From Setomelanomma holmii (lineage: Eukaryota > Ascomycota > Dothideomycetes > Pleosporales > Phaeosphaeriaceae): a stretch of DNA of 59,667 nucleotides. The notes under the pieces are model-generated. The model saw nothing but the letters and a program-made list of their open reading frames with translations. It did not search any database and had not been told where the DNA came from. Shown one piece after another: positions 31,199 through 43,201 of this stretch. The position numbers and the translations under genes were made by a program. Position 1 is the stretch's first letter; every line of letters begins with the position of its first letter. Location of the stretch: assembly GCA_010015745.1 (NCBI GenBank), contig ML978311.1:1-59667 (forward strand), read 5' to 3'.

Positions 31199-34100
31199 CA
31201 CAGTTGTCAACAATCAATCTAAGTTGAATGAGTTGATTGATTTGATTGCAGTTCTGCAACTCAATCAATTCAATCTGTTGGTACTGTGTCTTGCAATTAA
31301 TTCAACTTCACAGAGTGAAGATTGATTGATTTGATTGATTAAGTTGATCTTTTTAGGGAGTGTGGAGGTTTTCCTAGTGCTTTAGAGCTGTTTTTGATAA
31401 GGTTATTGAGTTTGCTAGAGTAGCAATCTCACAATAGTTTTCTGGTGTTGTGTTTAGCTTAGTAAGCTGCCAAATTGCTGTCTGAGCTACCGTCTTGATC
31501 TGTTTTTGCCTAGTTCTGCACATAGCCACCGTAATATTACTGCTGTAAAGCTATCCACGCCTACGTAATCGCCTTTAAAGACGCATTATCTGTTGTTTTC
31601 TAGCTATGACCCGCAAAGGAGCCCCCCAGGGAACTGCCGGGAAGCGCGCTGCTGCCCCAACAACTCCACCTGCGCCACCAAAGCGCTGCCAAGGAGGTAG
31701 AGGCACTGAAACGCAGCCTATTGAGGTGGAGGAGTCGCAAGTATCGCAGCTATCACAGCTATTGCGGTCACAGTCGTTGCTATCGTTTCGCCCGTCGCCG
31801 CGCAAAGCCCTGGCAGCGATCTAGGCCACCAAGGCGCCCAGTTTGTCTACGCTGCCTGTATTCGAGGCGCTGCTCTGCAAGGCGCGAGATAAGGCAGATA
31901 TCGTTGCGCCTGTTGCTAACAGTGAGGTTGTAACAGTGACAACAGGCAAAATAGCAGGCGACACTAACGCGTTTGAAGAACGCTTTGCAGATGACTTTAG
32001 TAGCATCAATTAGCAGCGGCTGCGTGGCTATTGCGAGCCTGTAGCGACGCAGAAGCAGCGGAAAAGTTAGATATATCGCTACGGCTACCGCGTTACGTCG
32101 CTTAGTGACTCCTTGAGACTCTAGTTTGTGTGCAAATATTGCCATCAGCATAAGCTTATCAACTTTAGAGGCAGTGGTGTATTTGAGGTTACAAGGGCAA
32201 CCAGCTCAGCGGCGGCCCACCTTAGCCTGAATACTCGCGGCCACGGGTATACAAAGGATGGTCCAAAATCAACGGTGCTCCCTAGTAGGCAGTTATTGAT
32301 GCAACAGGTGATAGAGAGGGGTGTATCTGTTTCCTAAAGAGTAGCTAACGCAATAGGTGGCTTCAACGTACAGCGCTTTCAACTCGCTGCTGTCCTCTAG
32401 CTTGTTAATAACAACCACCCTCTGCGCAAGTTTGAGACGCCAGCTTTTTGCGCAATAATTGAGTTTACTAACCTAGAGGCGGCGGCAGCGCTATAGGTAA
32501 GTCATAACAGCGTTAGCACCTTTGTGATGCGTCTATTCGACTACATGAAGCCTGCAGTTGTTAGCGCATTGTCTGCGGCGCTTAGTAAGATCTATATGAC
32601 CTTCGATAAGTGGACAACTAAAGGCAGCAAACGTGGCTTCTACGGAGTTGTAGCTCACTTTGCTGACAGTTGTAGAGTAATTAGAGACCTACCTATTGAC
32701 CTACTGCAGCTTGCAGGCGCTCACACTGGCGAGCAGATAGCTGAGATTATTAACCGTACGCTTACGAGTTACAGTATCTCCTCCTTGAAGCTGGGGTACT
32801 TTGTACTCAACAATGCCACCTCTAACGATACAGCTATTACTGCGTTAGCGTGACAACACGGCTTTGATCCGCTCTATTGGCGACTCCGTTGCGGTCCTCA
32901 TACGCTGAACCTCGTCGGCTAGTCAATTATATTTGGCAGCAACAAAGACGCGTACGACAACGCTGCCGCAGCGGCGGACAACCTAGACGTAATTTAGCCC
33001 TCTCTCTTACCTTCTACTTACCCTAGCAGTCACTGGGACCTGTTGCTTACGTCTCGCTAGCAACAGCAAGCAGCAGCAGCAAGTAGCAACAGCCAACAAG
33101 TAAGCAGGTAGAGCATCAGTACATGGCAGAGTGGCGCAAACACGGCCCGTTACGTGTACTGATTGATATTATCACTTATATCAAAACGCTGCAGCAGTAC
33201 GACCTTTTCCGCAACTTTCAACACACTGCGAATGGTGAGCTACCCGTCAGCGAGCAACAGACTATACTAGAGCTAGTAAAGCCTGTTGTTACGCGCTGGA
33301 ACTCGTTCTTTAGCGCCTTTAGCGCGCTGTTAAACTCCACAGTGCCTTCAATGCCTACGCCTCTTACTACGTTAATACAATCGCTGATGCCAACGCGATC
33401 GCAACTGTTTGCGGCAACGAGCCCCCAGACGTGCCCACCTGGATGAGGTCAGGTAGACTATCAGCAGCTGACTGGGCGGTGATAACTGAGTATATTGACG
33501 TCCTCCAGCCGCTAAAGGCGGCTACAGAACTGCTTGAAGGGCGCGGTAGGCACGGTAGATTCGGCGCTATATATGAGATTATACCAGTATTTAAGCACCT
33601 CCTTAAGCGCCTTGAGGAGGCCGCTAAGCTATACAAAAACGTTAACTACAATGCCTACGACGAAGCTCCTGAAGATCACCTTGTGATTAACATCAAATTA
33701 GCCTAGGATAAGGCGAACGTGTACTACAAGAAGCTCGACGACTCGCCCGCGTACTACGCCGCCGTCTGCCTCCATCCATACTACAAGAACTACTGCGAGA
33801 CTAGCTGCGCTGGCAAACCTGGGTGGCTCGAGGCTGCTAACGCTGGCTTTCAGCGGCTATAGGCAACGTACAAGGGGCCCCTGCAGCAGTCATCTTGCCT
33901 AAAGGCGCCCGCTTTGAGCAGTATTAGCAACTCAACTGCTGCAATCACTGACGCTGATCGCAACTGCAAGGAGGACCTTGATGAGTACGAACGCTGGAAG
34001 AGATACGAGCCATAGTAGACGCAGGAGTAGTACGACAAGGGTCTTAATCCTGTAACGTACTAGTACAAGCTACGCCAAAAGTACCTAGAGTTGTCGCGCT

Positions 34101-34704
34101 TTGCGCTCGATATACTCACAATCCCAGCCTTAAGCTGCGACTGTGAGCGTATGTTTAGCGAGCTTGGCGACCTCCTAGAGCCCAAGAGGCATAATATGGG
34201 GCCACAATTGCTGGCGGCAATACAGCTAGTGAGGTCGTGGGTAAGAGCTGGCTTCAAGCCCCCAGGGGCGGGCGACGACGACGACGTTACCGACGAGGGC
34301 ATCACGATTCAATACAATATACGAGACTGGGACGCTCTACAGCACTAATCTAGGTATGGGAAAGTCTATATATGTAACTGCGTGAGCAGTGTCGGGTGGA
34401 GGCTGTGATCAACGATTGTATTGCTATCTGTTGTCGTGTTGTGATTGTGATGTTCCAGGAGCTCTCGGCTCAGAGGTAAGTGCTCTTGCCCATAGGGCAG
34501 TGCCTACTACAATAGGATAACATGTGACTTCAGCCACGTGGTTACAATATACGATAACAATCCGATCAATTAAATCAATCAAACTGCAATCTAGACCCTC
34601 ATTCACAATCACCAAATCAATCAATCTAATCAGAGCCTCCTAGCAACCTTAATCAATTCAATCTGAGACCCTAAAGTTGATTGATTTGATTGTTGACAAC
34701 TGTG
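31199..34704 (+). mobile_element. hAT-family DNA transposon 2, structurally complete
   Basis: 3506 bases bounded by identical 19-base terminal inverted repeats: CACAGTTGTCAACAATCAA at the left (31199) and its reverse complement at the right (ending 34704). The perfect 8-base duplication CTTGTATG lies at 31191-31198 and 34705-34712, the length diagnostic of hAT elements. Both subterminal regions (31200-31350 and 34560-34700) carry repeated TTGATTGATTTGATTG-like motifs in both orientations, typical of transposase binding sites. The internal transposase is riddled with stops. Perfect ends indicate a fairly recent insertion. Confidence 0.93.
31606..34348 (+). pseudogene. hAT transposase of element 2 (inactivated by stops)
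   Basis: Readable from ATG 31606 (MTRKGAPQGTAGKRAAAPTT) to a stop at 34346-34348, with two small frame changes (about 33000-33120 and 33340). Landmarks in order: a BED-type zinc-finger remnant FVCKYCHQHKL, catalytic-core start IYMTFDKWTTKGSKRGFYGV, GYFVLNNATSND, CGPHTLNLVG-stop-SIIFG, and the hAT C-terminal dimerisation block IPALSCDCERMFSELGDLLE. Stops fall where relatives carry Gln (LNLVG-stop) or Trp (IKLA-stop-DKANVYYKK, VT-Y-stop-YKLRQKY), as expected for CAG/CAA or TGG changed to TAG/TAA. No functional protein is expected. Confidence 0.88.
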
Positions 34705-34868
34705 CTTGTATGCCATCGATATCCGCATGGTGCCTACCGGCATGGGAATGATTGTACAGGATGCTCAATCAGTTGTGGAAAGGGGTTTCGATTGTGGAGC
34801 TTAGACTGATCGACATCATTCACGATTACAAGACTTTCCATGTATTGGCATAATGTGTTCTACCGGTA

Positions 34869-36226
34869 CAAGCGAGTTGCGCGCCCACCAACTTTCTACA
34901 CCTCTGTAGGCTTAACTACTACTTCTCAACCACCTCTCTCTAAAATGTGCCTCCAAACAAAGCAGATATACAGCTTGCTCTATCAGCTATTACTACGTCA
35001 CAAATTCTAGCTGTTAGCCGTGCTGCAGCAACGTACAATGTTGTCGAATCTACCCTATGGAACCGACGCGCTGGGCAGCCTGCCCGACGCAACTGCCCAC
35101 CCAACTCGAAGAAACTTCGTGAGCTAGAGGAGGGAAGTGATTATCGAGTACATACTCGACCTAGACCAACGTGGATTTGCGCCTACGTACGAAGCTGTAC
35201 GTGATATGGCTGATAAGCTACTCACACTGGACGACAAACAAGCTTGGATTTGAGTGGCTAAAGCACTTTATTAAGCATACCGGTACAGATGGGAAGGTTG
35301 TCAGCGCGCGTAGGCTGCTCATCCTTGATGGCCATGAAAGCCACCACTCTCTTGAATTCTGAGAGCTCTGCAGAGAGAACAACACCTACACGCTCTGCAT
35401 GCCACCTCACTCATCTCACCTGCTTCAGCCTCTTGACGTTGACTGCTTCTCGCCGTTAAAGCGCGCGTATAGCCGTGAGGTTAAGTGCCTTATCCGCCAC
35501 CACATCAACCACATCACTAAGCTCGAGTTTCTGCCAGCCTTCAAGGCAGCCTTCGATCAATCGTTTACGTCAGCAAATATCTGCGCAGCCTTTCGCGGCG
35601 CAGGCCTTGTGCCTCTCCAGCCAGACGCTGTTCTGTCGAAGCTTGACGTGCAGCTGCGCACGCCTACTCCTCCTGCTCTTGTAGAAACTCTCTGGGAGGC
35701 TCGTACGCCGAGCAACGTACGTGAGCTTGAGGCTCAATCAACTCTAATACGTGATCGCGTGCGGCAGCATAAGAGCTCGTCGCCAGCCTCAACTATCCAG
35801 GCCATTGACCAGCTGAAGAAGGGGGTAGAGGTTATGATGCTATCAGCTGAGCTAATGCGCGATCGGGTTACTAGCCTTGAGAGAGCTAATGAGGCAGCAA
35901 CTATGCGTAGGCAGCGCAAAGAGAAGCGTATACAGAAGCAAGGGACCTTAACAAAGGGAGAGGGGGAGGATATACTCGCTCAAAAGGAGGCTGACAGGCA
36001 GATTGAGCGTGAACAGCGTCAAGGTGGAGACCGATTAGGCCTCAGCCGCCAGGCTCTGGCGCGCTGTACGAAGTGCCGAGAGCCAGGTCATAATTTGCAT
36101 ACATGTAAAAAGATACTTTAAGTACTACTTAACACAATGAATTAATATCTATACATTATCTCTAGTCTTAATAGAGTTCCATGCCTGCAGAGGTGCAGAA
36201 AGTTGGTGGGGCGCGCAACTCGCTTG
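34869..36226 (+). mobile_element. pogo-like (Tc1/mariner superfamily) element, internally deleted
   Basis: Terminal inverted repeats of about 40 bases: CAAGCGAGTTGCGCGCC at the left continuing into CACCAACTTTCTACACCTCTG, mirrored at the right end. TA dinucleotides flank both sides (34867-34868, 36227-36228), the target choice of this superfamily. The terminal CGCAACTCGCTTGTA is duplicated just outside the right end (36231-36245). The internal sequence encodes the start and the end of a pogo-type transposase with the middle missing, so the element is a non-autonomous deletion derivative. Confidence 0.85.
34947..36121 (+). pseudogene. pogo-like transposase with zinc knuckle (deleted, frameshifted)
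   Basis: The N-terminal helix-turn-helix fragment reads LALSAITTSQILAVSRAAAT and NVVESTLWNRRAG; the normal start is disturbed (ATG at 34945 is out of frame). A frame change follows before IIEYILDLDQRGFAPTYEAV, part of a CENP-B type DNA-binding domain. Then most of the catalytic core, including the first Asp region, is missing. The frame resumes with LEWLKHFIKHT-like sequence, LLILDGHESHHSLEF (second catalytic Asp), MPPHSSHLLQPLDVDCFSPL, and a long open tail from 35399 that ends in a CCHC knuckle CTKCREPGHNLHTC. The 3' 240 codons are uninterrupted, the rest is dead. Confidence 0.85.
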
Positions 36227-36245
36227 TATTCGCAACTCGCTTGTA

Positions 36246-37955
36246 AAACACGTTATGCTGGAAGGGTCTTAGATGTTCAAGCGGGACCTCCTCGAAAACG
36301 ATCCAGTCGGGTTCAGATCGAGCTGGGGACACATCCTTTAGCTTGCTATTGCTAATTCGGGGAAGACTCCCGTGGATGTTGTACAATCAGCCAGGAGCCA
36401 AGAGTCACATCCCGAACTTCTCGAGCAAGTCTCGAGATAGGGCGGCACGAAGATGCCACCATGAATCTGTCCAGACTGTAAAGTGAATATATCGGAAGGA
36501 ACGACGCCAAGATAGGTCTGTCCTAGAGATTCGACCTTTGTGAGCGAGTTTGGGAAGCAATTTTTCATTGCGGATTTCATCGTAGTTCTTTGTCGTACTG
36601 GATCAAGTGGGGTTCATCTCCGGTTGTAGTTTCTAAAGTGATCAACCAGGTCTATTCGCACCACTACTTGCTCGTTCATCCTGGCAGCTTTCAACGAGCG
36701 TCCTGCAGCAGATATCTGAAGCTGGACTTCGAATTGCACCTGAAGGCATGGAAGCAGTCGGTCGTCATTGGTCCGTAAACACTCGATTACACGACTGTGT
36801 CGTTGGCCTGTGGGGAAATTGGTCGCGGGAGTTTGCCAGCTAAAGCGCGCAGCCTTGTATATGATGACCTAGACGTACTGGCCTTATGCTTCGTGGGGCC
36901 TAGCGAAGCCACAAGGGCGGAGTGCCCGCATGCTGCAGCTGCAGCGGTTTCGTGGGTAAATTGTCGAGTATGGGGTAGACAGCAGGCAACAGTCAGAGCG
37001 GAGAGAACTTTCCCGACTCGTTCAGAACGACCTCGTGCGCCTAATCTTGTGCACTGCGTGGAGCAACGTGCGCGGACAAACTTCACAGAATCCTGTTCCT
37101 AAATCCTGGAAGTTGTTTTTCAAGTCTTCAATTCGGTAATAATTGTAAGAACTCTTTTATACCGCTGAACAGCACGGGCTGTCATGATGGTCAGTCAGGC
37201 TCGAGCTGTCTCACGAAAGCGCTAAGACATGAGTGTGCGGAGCCAGTGAGGGCTTGTGAAGACACCAACGATCCGTTCGGCAGCGAAATTTCCGATTGAA
37301 AGTTAGGATTTAGTCGGCCAAGATTGGAACCCCGGGTAGTGTACCTAGCCCAATGTTCGATTTCGAGCTACGCGACACGTTCCACATGTAGGCTGACGGG
37401 GCGAAGTCCAGGTCGAACGAGCCATTTAGTTGAAGGCGACTGTGTGATACGTATATGTGTCGACTGACGTATTGCGCTTTCGTTCCTGACACAGCCTGTT
37501 GATGTTGTGGTGATCGGTGCTGTGTCTCCAGTTGTGTTGATTTATGTTTGGAATCAGTATTCAAGGCAGCCAATCGGAACCGTTGCTCAATTAAGCAAGC
37601 GTATTTTCCTCCACGCTAACGTTAGGCCCCCACTGTCCAAATGTCCACACGCGAAGTGACGCGGTCCTGTCATCCTCTTCATCATGCACGCTCCACACCC
37701 ATAACCTGACTTACTCTATCACAGCTAAGCATGGACCCTGGTTCAGCCCTCCTGGCTGTGTTGCTGCGATTCTGAGGCCTTCCACAAGATGTACTTCCCA
37801 CCTGAGACTCCCATCAGTGTGATCAGAATTCCCCGAATATTACACCTATCGTTCCCTCCCTTCTTCTTCACGTCTCTCAACAGTTGAAAAGCCCAGGTAG
37901 AGGCAGTTCGTCAACAGCTTGCAGGCGTCGTATTTCTTCGTGAGGATCCCTCGGC
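36246..37955. other. No gene recognised; possible relic hit by the pogo element
   Basis: Two overlapping minus-strand frames (36168-36386 and 36338-36580) contain plausible coding sequence such as EPDWIVFEEVPLEHLRPF, running up to the pogo insertion at 36227. I do not recognise the family. The remainder to 37955 shows nothing. Confidence 0.35.
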
Positions 37956-40035
37956 ATGGTGTACCGTGGCCGACCCTCCACGGGTTGCAAGAAGTGTCGA
38001 GAAAGAAAGATCAAAGTAAGTGAACGATCTCTCGTTTATGTCGCAAACTCGCTCCGCTATGCTGTTCTAGGCATGCCATTCGCAGATTTGTGCAGGACGT
38101 TTCCTCGACCCCACACCGCATCCCAATTGAGGCAGCTGTGCGATCCTGGAACGGTCACGCTGCGACAGCCGCCACTAGTGATCGCACGAAGAGCCCAGTA
38201 ATGCTAATGAACAATTAAAGTGCGACGAACATCCAGGAGGATGTGTCAAATGTGGAGAACGTGGCTTCACATGTCCCGGATACGACCGCAATGTGGATGC
38301 ATTCTTCCATGATGAGACCGCCAATGTCGAAGCCAAAGCTAAGAAGTCAAAAGCGAAGGCAATAGCCGCACGCAACCAACGAGACGCAATGGAGATGGTC
38401 AAGACGCAGGAACCGCCAATGCTACATCTGATCGCGCCGCTCGTTGATCAAGGTGTAAACTATTTCCTGACACACTTTAGTTCGGGGATTGACCAGCCAC
38501 CTGTGACATCTCGGATATATCATCAGCATCTAGCTACGAATGGCTTTCATCCTCTTGTTGCTACCACTATGACGGCACTTGGCATTGCTGGAGTTGGGAA
38601 TCTCTACATGGATTCGCAGCTCAAGCGCGAAGCGACACGATGGTACCTAAAAGCGATTCGCATGGCCAACGCTGCAATATCCTCACCAGAAGAAGTTCGC
38701 AACGACACGACGCTGGTTGCGGTCAATCTTCTCAGCATGTTCGAAGCAACATTCAACGACAAGTCCCTCGCGGGTTGGAGTAACCACGTTGACGGAGCCT
38801 CTTTGCTGGTCAAATTGCGAGGCATGAGTCAATTTTCTACGCCCGCTGGACGCAGGATGTATCTTCATACCATTGGCCTCTTGACGATGAACTGCATGGG
38901 TCAGTGTCTACCCATGCCAGAGTACGTTCGAGAACTCAACGCCGAGCTCACACAGTACTTGAATATCGAGGACCCCAGGAATGCATTCTTCTTCTTGCAC
39001 ATCAAGACAGCTGATCTCCGCGCTCAGATCATTAACCAACCGTCCATAGATCTTGAGAACATTGTCGAGAGCGCTCTCGAACTGGATCGCATTGCTTTGT
39101 TCATCTTCGATGGGACGAACGAGGACTGGTGTTACGACGTTGTGCCTTGTCCTGGTAGAATTCGAGGCGTATTTGGAGACAGCTATCACGTCTACCCGAC
39201 CCATGGGACTGCGCAGACGTGGAACTGGGTGCGGTACAACAGGATCTACTTTCACGATATCATCAGGAATAGCATTCTGGCAGGCCTCGCCACATCTCCG
39301 CCCATACTGGTTGGGACGAAGTACGTCGAACTTCTCGGAAAAAGCACCCAAGCACTATATCAGATACAGGCAGACATCCTTGCGAGTATGCCTCAATTTC
39401 TCCACGACACGCCAAAAGTGGTGCCGCAGGGGTCATACCGCTACAATTGTCGACCGTCAGATGACTTACTGGTCGCAACCAGCGATGATCGTATTGACTA
39501 CGACGTTGCAAATCCGCTCTTTACCCCGCCTGGTACTCCGGCGTCACGATCTGAGTCACCTCCGTCGAATGGACCGGGTGGTCCTCGCAAGGCATTTTTC
39601 CAAAACTTTCAGAAAGATTCAATGCCCCTTGCCGATGTCTTCGTCGAGAATGGCTCTGTCCAGGATCGCCTCCCGATCGTTCGCATATCTGGTGGATATT
39701 CTACCTTATGGGCCCTGTACGTAGCGGGATCTATGCCTACCGCTTCGCCGGCAAGTCAGGACTTTGTCCTAGATTGTTTCGGTCGCATCGAGCGCGACTT
39801 TGGGGTCAATCAAGCCAAGGTTCTGGCGACGGCGCTCAGAAGGAAGCGTGAAATGATCAACGGCGGCGAGACCGCGTTCGACATATGTCCTCAATACCTA
39901 CCGCCAGACGACGGGCCCTCCGTCCCGTTTCAAGGTACAGATAGCAAGGTGGGTGTTCTTGGTCCTGAAGTTCTGATGGATGCGACGATTCAGGCTGGCT
40001 TTCCCTCCATTAAGCTTGTGCAGCCTACTAGATGA
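37956..40035 (+). CDS. Zn2Cys6 transcription factor with fungal-specific regulatory domain
   Basis: Two exons, 37956-38015 and 38221-40035, around a 205-base GT-AG intron (GTAAGT donor, GCTAATG branch). The intron interrupts the zinc cluster: exon 1 gives STGCKKCRERKIK and exon 2 CDEHPGGCVKCGERGFTCPG, together the six cysteines of a Zn2Cys6 binuclear cluster at residues 11-42. The product has 624 residues. The middle, including KREATRWYLKAIRMANAAIS and LLSMFEATFNDKSLAGWSNH, matches the Fungal_trans_2 (PF11951-type) regulatory domain. No nearby biosynthetic cluster indicates a target pathway. Nuclear DNA-binding regulator by family knowledge; regulon unknown. Confidence 0.92.
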
Positions 40036-42362
40036 TGTATCTAATTTGCTCGATTAGGTGTTCGAAACCCCTCTCACTGCAACTCCATCTTCTCCCACAA
40101 ATGACTTCACGATTGAATAAAATCAACTGGATCGTGTGACTACATGAATACTGTATCCGACGTCTGAAGAGAGTTTGAGACGAATCATTAGCCTGTGCTT
40201 GGCCCTTGTCGATGGCTTCAGCCATGCGCCGGCACATTCTATCCACATTCAGGACTCTCCCCTACTTGTCAAGCGTCATGCTTTGTATGCGTATGCGAAT
40301 AACGAGCCAGCCGCTGGAATCTGCCTCTTGGGAATCGCGATCGAGTTTCGACTCACCCCTTGCTCTCGCACAATGGATAGCCACGGGCCGACTTGATGTC
40401 TTTGGTTAGGGGTAGCAATGCGATTGAGCGACGATCAAATTGGAGTTCGCGCCAACACCAAGATCACTGTGGCAACTGATCGCAAGAAGGAACGATGCTG
40501 CTGCCAGAGGAGGACCTAATCTCTTGGCGATTTGTGGCCCAGACCTTTCCGCTCTGTACCGGATCTGCTTGATCTTCGATCAAAGAAGTCTCTGCCGCTC
40601 AGGTCCTCGTCCGGTCCCATAACTTTTGTCGACCCCGAAGTGCCAACATCACCTTGCGAGACAACATGCATCATGCCGAGAGAAAAGATTGCGGCCTGGA
40701 AGTTGCAGCATAAGCTTGGAGATGAATCACCGACCGCAGCAAAATGCGTTGATCGCTTCTGTCAAGGCTTTCGACAATGTGCACGCGAGAGTGACTATAG
40801 CGCATGCGAGTCGCTGTTCAACTTAGCGACCACGGTGGCCGACAGCTGTTATGACGAGTTTCGCAAGTTCGCCACCTGAGAGAGAAGCTTGGCTAGCATG
40901 CACAACACAATAGAGCTGGACTTCATTGACCTCATATTCTCTCAATCCTTGAGTTCGCGGATCAGTTCCAGGCGCCACATTCACCGTCTACGATCATGGT
41001 ATCAAGGAACCAATATACAAACAATATGCCTGGAAATGAAGTCTGATCTGCTCCATGGCACTGTCGCATGGATAAAAGGGAAAGTGAGGCTGTCGAAGGA
41101 CTGGACCAGATCACTTGTGTATCTTTATTTTCTGCTTTAGGCCCTAGAGTCTTGTTCCTAGGTTGGTATCGTGCCGGCACTGTTATGGCTTTATCAAGTG
41201 AAGTCCGGCTTTCCTAGCCTGTTGAATAGGTCGTGCAGATGCTAGACGAAAGTTATCATGTAGCTGATCATCATTCCAAAGCTTTCATTCACGGTCCTAG
41301 GGGCAAGTGTTTCAAGATCAAGTATGCAAAGCATAACACTCTCGGAGTGTGTTTATAGCTTACCTTGGGCAAAGTGACTTTCGAAAGAACCACTACATTT
41401 AGCGCACTCGGTGGATCCTTCGCTGGCTGATTTACATCGCCGTACGGTTGATACTTGTACTTGCCCTTCGAGAACGCGGTTTGGTTGGCTTTCCAGGATA
41501 CACCCTCCGCGACCGTTGACTAGCTTGAAGCTAATGTCTTACGTACACGTCCGCGGTCCATTAGCGATCTACAAAGACGTGAGCTCGTAGACGGTATTCG
41601 GGATGAGCATTTCTTCTTTCAACTTTGGACATGCAATTGTAAGGTCTCAGCGTGCACCGGTATGCGAAGATCTTGCCGATTACTTGATTGCAATCTAGTA
41701 GCTTCGCGCAACCGTTGCAAGTGTCACATAACCAGTCCTACGTGCTTGGCGTGCAGCCCAGCATGAACGACATGCAAAGAATACTCTCTCAATATAAGAA
41801 CCGACCTGTTAGTTATACGTATCATTTATTTGGCCTTGGAGTATTGATTGTCCGCATACCATCCTCAATCTCTCCGGTATCTTGAGGGTTTTAATCAAGG
41901 CAATCACAGCATGTATTAATTTTAGTTGCATTCAAAGGTAAAAGATAGTGCACTGAGCGAGCTTTCTTCCTTCTCGATAAGTTATCTTTTATATTTCCAA
42001 AGCATTGGACTGTAATCTGACCGCATTCTACACAAACTCATTCACTGAATACCGCTGGCTGTTGTAAATGTTAACCTTTTGCAGTAACTTGATACCACTG
42101 AGTAGGGCCTGATTCATGACGTCGAAACTTGACACCCGTAAAGAATCGGAAGGGAGAGTTTCGGCCTTCTCCAACCTCGACCACTCATGCCCAAGCCATA
42201 AGCAATGGATGTGGGCCCAGTCCGTTGGTGATTTGGAGCCGAACTTCAGCACCGAGCCCTATCTCCTGACAGAGACATCGAGCGGAAAGAATGACCATGA
42301 CTCAATTCGAGAAACACTCCCCTTCTGATGTTCGCCTGTAGTTCGTTCGAGACGGTTCTGTC
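40036..42362. other. No gene recognised
   Basis: About 2.3 kb. A 115-codon frame at 40532-40879 contains several Cys and an ordered-looking segment (FRQCARESDYSACESLFN) but has no start context or known relatives; I leave it unassigned. Nothing else stands out. Confidence 0.45.
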
Positions 42363-43111
42363 CCCGCGCCGCAGACCAGGAACGGAATTCTTTGGCAACA
42401 GCTGCAGCCAAACGAATTCGAACGTCAACAAAAAGCACAGCTCCGATACTAGGAAACCCGGCAACAGGTCGCGGTGTATCTTGGCCCTAGTTCTCAGGCG
42501 GCGGGTAACGAGACCGAAGCAAACAACGAAGACCCGCAGCCGGTCTTCAACACACGACCCTTGAAGCGCAAGTGGGCCGGCACAGGCTAGATTCTTATGC
42601 TATCGAGACACACGATTTCAAAATCCCTCCGACCCAATTCTCGTCTACTCGAGAGCTGCATCTTGAGAAGAACCGTGTTGCTGCTGCCAATTGTCGAAAG
42701 CGCAGCAAGGGGAACACCATCAACCCAATGGCCCAGGTCACAGAATTATTCTCAAAGAATAAGGTATGTAGGGCAGACGAGAATATACTGCGGTAACAGG
42801 TACTCTGTCTCAAGAACGAGGTATCGCGCCATGGTAGGTGTGGGTTGTAGGCTATTCACAGATACGTGGAGCAATATGCACGCGATACACTCAGCGTGGA
42901 AGCACCCTTATTGCGAATGTCAGCACAAAGAGACTCACGCACCATGCAACACCCTGACGAGTCCATGGGCATGATGGATAACGTCGCCCCAAGGAATCTC
43001 GTTGAGTCACTCCGAAGCTATAGCCAGATATCCGGCGACACTATCCACGAAAAGCCGGCGAGGTCAGTGAGTTTATGCGGATGGCTTTGGATTTTGGATT
43101 TTGGCACGTAG
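42363..43111 (+). pseudogene. bZIP transcription factor relic
   Basis: A fungal ATF/CREB-type bZIP protein in decay. The 5' part is readable in one frame: QPNEFERQQKAQLRY, TAG at 42450-42452, then QVAVYLGPSSQ and NTRPLKRKWAGTG, TAG at 42588-42590. A frame change leads to LHLEKNRVAAANCRKRSKGN, an unmistakable basic region, and the leucine zipper with a TAA at 42794-42796 before QVLCLKNEVSRH. TAG at 42848-42850 interrupts the family segment CGL-stop-AIHRYVEQYARDTL. The remaining frame ends at 43111. Four stops plus a frame change exclude function. Confidence 0.8.
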
Positions 43112-43201
43112 AAGATACCATTCCGAGATACACACACAAGACAAGATAGTCTTCTCACCTTGATTCTTAGCCATGAAGACCATCTCCTTCCACTTTTGAC
43201 A

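Noticed and set aside
13831..34348. UAG/UAA read as Gln (altered code or suppression) in the hAT transposases
   Set aside because: Stops also occupy Trp positions, a TGA is present, and neighbouring single-copy genes use TAA/TAG as ordinary terminators. C-to-T damage explains all cases.
40532..40879. 115-codon frame after the Zn2Cys6 gene
   Set aside because: No start context, no domain, no codon evidence beyond being open.
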